NCBI RefSeq assembly: GCF_042657385.1 | Contig: NZ_JBHSLA010000005.1 | Coordinates: 124,001 to 188,000 of the forward strand | Length of the DNA: 64,000 bases | Source: Algorimicrobium hallyeonense | GTDB lineage: Bacteria > Bacteroidota > Bacteroidia > Flavobacteriales > Flavobacteriaceae | Direction of reading: 5' to 3' | Shown here: positions 61,501-64,000 of the stretch, piece by piece | How positions within the stretch are numbered: position 1 is the first letter of the stretch | Layout: every line of letters starts with the position of its first letter | Translations under genes and position numbers: made by a program | The notes under the pieces: generated by a model | Told to the model about the DNA's origin: nothing | Database searches by the model: none | Seen by the model: the letters and a program-made list of their open reading frames with translations, nothing else

Positions 61501-63585
61501 AACTTCATAAATTGTTGTTGCCGCCGGTGGTGGCGATAAAACCAAGGTTGGATTCGTTCCTAACACCGTTGCATCACCTTGAACATTCCAGCTATACGAG
61601 TAATTTCCTACTGCTACTGCCGGTGAAGGCGTTGCTGTTAAGGTTACATCTACTCCGGCATCATTACAAATGGACGGCATATCAGCCGTTGCGGTTACAG
61701 ATAATGTACAACTATCTATAGTAATCGTAAACATATGTTCATCAAAACAATTTGGTGTTGTTGCAGTTTCGGCATAAACATAAATATCCTGCGTGGTTGT
61801 AATAACATCCGTTGCATTTAATACTGTTCCTGTTCCTGTTGGACCTCCTGTAGCTGTATAATACGTACCAACTGTTAATGCTGGTAAGGTATAATCGTTA
61901 CATGCGGTTACATCTGCTGGGGTATCTACAGTTGGTGTTGTATTTACGGTAACGGTTGCTGATAAAGCCACTGCACCACCACAAACAGAATTCAAGTTAT
62001 TTGCCGATAACAAGTTTATAGTTTGAGTGGTTGTAATTCCCGTAAGCGTAATAACTTCAATTCCCGTTGCGTCTAGCATAACGGATTGTGTTGCGCCTCC
62101 ATTAATATTGTATTCTACCACATCATTTTCTGACCCAGTAATAGTAAATACAGCATCACCTGAATCACATACATCGGCACTTGCGGTAACCGTAACGGCT
62201 GGTGTAGGCTGAACGACCACTGTAATAGGTTTAAATGCTATATAATCGACTCCTGTTATGGCATCCGTATACGTAACTTGTGCAATATATGTAGTAGTTT
62301 GACTTGGTGTTACTGTTAAGTTTGCAGGATCTGTTCCTAACACCGTACCATCCTCCGCTAACCACTGAAAGGATGTAATGGGTGTGCCATTTGGATAAAA
62401 CTGCCAAGCTTCTGGAGCTGTAAACGGAACATTCCAAACACCCGTATTTCTGCCTGGAGGCGCAATACCTTGGGTACCCGCATTATTTTGAATCCCAATA
62501 GCTGCTCTTCCACCAGCCCAATTAGAGCAAACATCTTTTTGAAATATATAGGTTTCAATGATATTTGTGGTTTCATAAAACATGATCATTTGGGAGGTTC
62601 TCGTTGCTCCCCAACATCCTGTTCCATATTGTCCCAGGTTAAAGAAGCTAAATACAAATACTCTAAACGGCGCTTCACCTTTGACCGCGTAAGTCGTTTT
62701 AAAACTTGTAGGATCAATTCCATTATTTGCAACTGGATACATATCATGGATGGCACCAAATATATTACCATCTCTTAATGCTGCATCCGTATTATTTGGT
62801 ATTAATTGTCCGGCTTGTGGCGTCCAATAATGATCATTTCCGGCATTACTCAAGTCAAAACTAACCGCACCATTGGTTGACAGCACACAACTATTATAAT
62901 TTTGTTGGTAAAACTCGAAATCGAAAATAAAATTTTGAACACCACTCCAGTCATCATCAGTAGTTAAAGGTGTATCCGTAGCCGTTTCGCCAAATGAAAA
63001 AGGCGGATTTACTGGAATAGATCTAACACCGTAGCTGTTAGATTCTCCGACCACCGTGTAGTCTGCTGTTAACGTTAAAGGTGGAATGGTTCCCGTATTT
63101 CGATCCAAACAAAATGGATCTGTAATACACACATTACCGCCACAATTTACGTTACCAGAACTCGCTGTGATAGTCATTTCAGAAGACCCAGAACCAGCAC
63201 TTATAGTTGCTGGAAAAACCCGAATTTCAATTTCAGCGGTATCACAATTTGTTGGATTGGCGTTTTCACAAATCTGGTAGGTAATATAATAAATACCTTG
63301 CGGTGTATTGGCTTCAATTCGAATGATAGGTGGTGTTCCAGGAGCTAGCGATGTTAAGCTCACAAAACTTGAAGCAGCTGATGTTTCTGTAAACGTAAAG
63401 TTTCCATATGTACCAGAATTAAGAGCGGTTCCATTAAAATAATCGTTAACAAAAATAACATTTCCTGCAGCATATGCAAAGTTTGGATTATCTGCACGTG
63501 CCGTAACCACATCATCTATGGCAATAAGCTGCGCATAAGTGGTACTAACTAATAAAAAACAGACTAAAGTAATTATCTTTTTCAT
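55591..63585 (-). CDS. Giant T9SS type B surface protein with two repeat arrays
   Basis: 2664 residues. A signal peptide (MKKIITLVCFLLVSTTYAQ) leads into an N-terminal region of about 500 residues with a nidogen-like pattern (CVLSTNGAVSFDLS, GAIHDMYP, GRAAIGIQNNAGTQG). Then come nine type A units of about 73 residues (DSYVLPALTGG, TQTIYVYAETGTTPNCF) with two Ig-like modules, then ten type B units of about 100 residues (CDDDNDGYAIFDL, IYVRVEN). It ends with Ig-like parts and a type B sorting domain (YPLFFTPNNDGDNDTWQISG to FTLKR), the 'gliding motility-associated C-terminal' type. It is exported by the T9SS to the surface, probably for adhesion or gliding. One long gene, own terminator. Confidence 0.9.
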   Translation of the reverse strand: MKKIITLVCFLLVSTTYAQLIAIDDVVTARADNPNFAYAAGNVIFVNDYFNGTALNSGTYGNFTFTETSAASSFVSLTSLAPGTPPIIRIEANTPQGIYYITYQICENANPTNCDTAEIEIRVFPATISAGSGSSEMTITASSGNVNCGGNVCITDPFCLDRNTGTIPPLTLTADYTVVGESNSYGVRSIPVNPPFSFGETATDTPLTTDDDWSGVQNFIFDFEFYQQNYNSCVLSTNGAVSFDLSNAGNDHYWTPQAGQLIPNNTDAALRDGNIFGAIHDMYPVANNGIDPTSFKTTYAVKGEAPFRVFVFSFFNLGQYGTGCWGATRTSQMIMFYETTNIIETYIFQKDVCSNWAGGRAAIGIQNNAGTQGIAPPGRNTGVWNVPFTAPEAWQFYPNGTPITSFQWLAEDGTVLGTDPANLTVTPSQTTTYIAQVTYTDAITGVDYIAFKPITVVVQPTPAVTVTASADVCDSGDAVFTITGSENDVVEYNINGGATQSVMLDATGIEVITLTGITTTQTINLLSANNLNSVCGGAVALSATVTVNTTPTVDTPADVTACNDYTLPALTVGTYYTATGGPTGTGTVLNATDVITTTQDIYVYAETATTPNCFDEHMFTITIDSCTLSVTATADMPSICNDAGVDVTLTATPSPAVAVGNYSYSWNVQGDATVLGTNPTLVLSPPPAATTIYEVTLTDDGLTTPNDTATNTVTVTVNTTPTVDAPAAVTVCDSYVLPALTSGAYYTASGGGGTVLNAGESVSTTQTIYVYEETGTTPNCFDENSFVVTINDTPVIDNPADITVCDSYVLPALTGGQYYNGAGGTGGIIAAGTSINASQTIYVYAETATTPNCFSENSFVVTVNNTPTVDAPIDVTACNEYALPALANGTYYSGPGGTGTVLNAGDLITSTQTIYVYAETGTTPNCFAENSFVATIDVCTISVTATADTPAICNDAGADVTLTANPSPGTAVGTYSYSWTVQGNATVVGTNPTLVLSPPPAATITYEVTLTDDGLTAPNDTATNTVTVVVNITPTVDDPADVTACDTYVLPALTSGNYFTGSNGTGTAYNAGDTISTTQTIYVFGETATTPNCTDENSFVVTINNTPTIDDPADVTACDTYVLPALTGGQYYNGTGGTGGIIAAGTAINASQTVYVYAETGTTPNCFAENSFDVTINTTPIVDDPLDVIACDSYTLPALTNGSYFTGTGGTGTAYTAGEVITSTQTIYVYAETGTTPNCFAENDFEVTINNTPNVDNPADVVICDSYTLPALTIGTYYTGPLGTGTVLTAGQSVTTSQTIYVYAETGTTPNCFAENSFDVTINPTPLVDDPADVTECVTYTLPALTNGAYYTGAGGTGTVLMAGQSITTTQTIYVYAETGTTPNCSAENDFVVTINPLPTIIAPAPLFACDDNVPDGMTEIDLTVTNNEITGNNPNYIVTYYNSAADAIAGTPQVTPSATAYIGTDGEIVHVRVEDATTGCFDTTTLTLNVVSAPAANTPADLHYCDPDNDGLGTFDLSGIAAQVTTDPALEVTFHLTQQNAIDDVLPLGTTLSNLLGQIIYIRVDYAGATTDCPTIVQLLLVVDETPVIDENLDPIELCDDAVADGLTEFDLTIRNADVLMGLNPADYTVTYYADPADADIGITAPSYIGTPAAYTNTIPDLHTVGVRVENNTTNCYTVTTLDLIVNPLPVPETTAAALFLTICDDTVDNDGYAEFDLTVQDALITGGNTNWSVSYFETAADIPANPIPDFTAYTNTSVNGLPHNPQTLFVLVTNGTTGCTNTSTLTLEVSNVPTPTPTANITPLEECDDDNDGYAIFDLQSATIEIDNGEGNNITYHGTYENAFDGVNELPDFYENNDEDIDIVYVRAENPTTGCFTIVELTLIVQPTPVVPLTIDDYSECDDDYNGITAFDLTTMDAVIYGTQNPADYVLTYHESLANAQATPGINPIVQPQLSNYVTADRTIYVRLEGANGCITTGQFNLVVNLPPTIASEDGLFEICDDDISNDGFASFDLTSQDDIITGNDATLSVDYYETMADIMSGTPIPDYTDYTNTSVNGLPHNPQTIFVTVTETTSGDSCYAVTTLTLVVNTLPTPNDVLPDLELCDDNNPGDLEEEFDLTQNEAAMMNAFNETVTYHTTMADAESGNNPIPDPTMYPNESSTQTIYVRVTKTGDPADPADLGTGCYTIVTFDIIVNPLPDTPASVEDIIACDDPFDGVYTFDLTQRELDILDGQSTTDFNVTYYTTLAAAEAGTGGIANPSAFPNTVNPQEIFVNIANRTTGCDIATVSFFVIVQEAAVANPDNNPLDFALCDDNMEFDNDPTNDSVGFDLVSQNPLVLDGQNPTNFTVSYYTSQTDADLATNAIDTSVPFENTVNPQVIYVRVDNDTTVDDICYDTTTMTLIVDPIPAFTLEDSYTLCINTNGSEVVNSPILDTNLDPSLYTFEWTEAGNPTTIIGTDSSYAPTMGGTYTVLVTDINNLCPSMLTTEVIVSSPPVLVAEVTTQAFADNHVIVATASGDGSAIFEFSIDNGPWVSNEPNTNTYTFTNVSIGEHIIKARDINGCGEASETVLVLDYPLFFTPNNDGDNDTWQISGITSLENVKIYIFDRYGKLVKQLNPNGPGWDGNYNGQPLPSSDYWFSIDYKEPSDEAMKQFKAHFTLKR
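56368..59400 (-). repeat. Type B repeat array (ten units of about 100 residues)
   Basis: Each unit runs from a Pro-containing start through a Cys-Asp-Asp motif, a Phe-Asp-Leu strand, a Thr-Tyr-Tyr or Thr-Tyr-His strand and a Val-Arg-Val strand to a Cys and Leu-x-Val end. The units are diverged from each other at DNA level. The Asp-rich loops may bind calcium. Confidence 0.75.
59401..61944 (-). repeat. Type A repeat array (nine units of about 73 residues) with two Ig-like modules
   Basis: The order in the protein is A1, Ig1, A2, A3, A4, Ig2, A5, A6, A7, A8, A9. Ig1 and Ig2 are close copies (LSPPPAAT in both), and A3 and A6 share the variant GGIIAAGT with INASQT, so a block of Ig plus three A units was probably duplicated as a whole. 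Period at DNA level is about 219 bases. Confidence 0.8.
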
Positions 63586-63750
63586 GAGATTTTAACTAAA
63601 TCCTTGACCATAGAGGGGAGATCTAAAAGCTTAGGATTATTATACATTTAAATTTTGTGGTGTAAATTAAGAAAAATTTAAGGAAACCTTACCAATTTTT
63701 GTATGAAATTAATTGTTTGTTAATTCAGTTATCAAAAAAATGGAATTCCT

Positions 63751-63758
63751 TATCTTTG
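63751..63758 (+). promoter_or_regulatory. -7 promoter element for folE (TATCTTTG)
   Basis: A perfect TAnnTTTG box 29 bases before the ATG at 63788. The -33 region has no good TTG at the usual distance. Confidence 0.5.
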
Positions 63759-63787
63759 CAGATTAAAAACCTATTTATTTCGAAATA

Positions 63788-64000
63788 ATGAAAATTAATG
63801 ATAATACAGCTGATTTTGATGCCATTGGAGATGACCATGTAGGAACATCGGCTGACACACCATTACGAAGCGATGCTTTTGTTTTAAATTCAGAAGAAAA
63901 AATAAAAATTATTAAAGAAGATGTGCGCCATATTATGGAAACACTCGGTCTTGATTTAACAGACGACAGCCTTCAAGGCACGCCAAACCGCGTAGCCAAA
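63788..64000 (+). CDS. folE: GTP cyclohydrolase I, N-terminal part (cut by window end)
   Basis: 71 codons, open at the right end. After a poorly conserved start (MKINDNTADFDAIGDDHVG), the sequence EKIKIIKEDVRHIMETLGLD then LTDDSLQGTPNRVAK is the N-terminal helix and the conserved Asp-Ser-Leu-x-Gly-Thr-Pro-x-Arg-Val-Ala of FolE. The enzyme converts GTP to dihydroneopterin triphosphate, the first step of folate synthesis. Catalytic residues lie outside the window. A TATCTTTG box precedes the gene. Confidence 0.9.
   Translation, partial: MKINDNTADFDAIGDDHVGTSADTPLRSDAFVLNSEEKIKIIKEDVRHIMETLGLDLTDDSLQGTPNRVAK

Noticed and set aside
59401..61944. CRISPR-like regular spacing of repeats
   Set aside because: The period of about 219 bases is coding, in frame, and has no short direct repeat with unique spacers.

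Overview
The window looks like chromosomal DNA of a marine member of the Flavobacteriaceae (Bacteroidota). The evidence is AT-rich sequence, Bacteroidota-type promoters (TTG, 18-20 bases, TAnnTTTG), type IX secretion (T9SS) sorting domains of both type A and type B, many outer-membrane barrels and lipoproteins, and families typical of flavobacteria: DUF1599, DUF4293, DUF3078, BT_3928-like, Lacal_2735-like, the fused mutase IcmF, class III glutamine synthetase and AIR synthase of Bacteroidota length. I see no insertion sequence, prophage, CRISPR array or rRNA operon. Both ends are cut inside genes: a dipeptidyl peptidase III lipoprotein on the left and folE on the right.

Layout. 1-8 kb: DPP III, a SRPBCC/GyrI-like protein, the fluoride channel crcB, two secreted proteins (one a T9SS cargo with near-identical 77-residue repeats), a DUF1684 lipoprotein and an MFS exporter behind a leader that may be an attenuator. 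8-13 kb: an accessory-looking stretch with an Lrp-type regulator, a one-domain DEAD-box remnant, an outer-membrane barrel, an ECF sigma factor with a cysteine tail next to a 33-residue cysteine-rich peptide, a lipoprotein followed by a long attC-like palindrome, and another lipoprotein. 13-25 kb: icmF, DUF4197, two small paralogues, a BtuF-like protein, pyrF, prfA, a small ABC unit and the B12-dependent reductase nrdJ. 25-36 kb: DUF3078, purM, an outer-membrane barrel, a 45-residue secreted peptide, glnN, a cation exchanger, a BlaI/M56 signalling pair and a T9SS endonuclease. 36-53 kb: mostly housekeeping, with two tRNAs (Arg-ACG, Glu-TTC), clpS, prmA, tpiA, folP, cdaA, an MsbA-like exporter, truA, rho, rpsT and proS. 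52-64 kb: a Tyr/Gly-rich lipoprotein, a FadL-like barrel, a 2664-residue T9SS type B repeat protein and the start of folE.

How genes work together. Nucleotide supply is represented by pyrF, purM and nrdJ, folate by folP and folE, nitrogen assimilation by glnN and c-di-AMP signalling by cdaA. Both icmF and nrdJ need adenosylcobalamin. BlaI and the M56 protein form a sensor-repressor pair with a visible operator that covers its own promoter.

The strongest candidates for something little described are the sigma factor plus cysteine-rich peptide module (10431-11150), the leader before the MFS gene (6502-6663), two other short terminator-ended transcription units (17544-17641 and 37275-37373), and the attC-like palindrome at 11891-12025. 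All assignments come from reading the sequence; no database search was possible.
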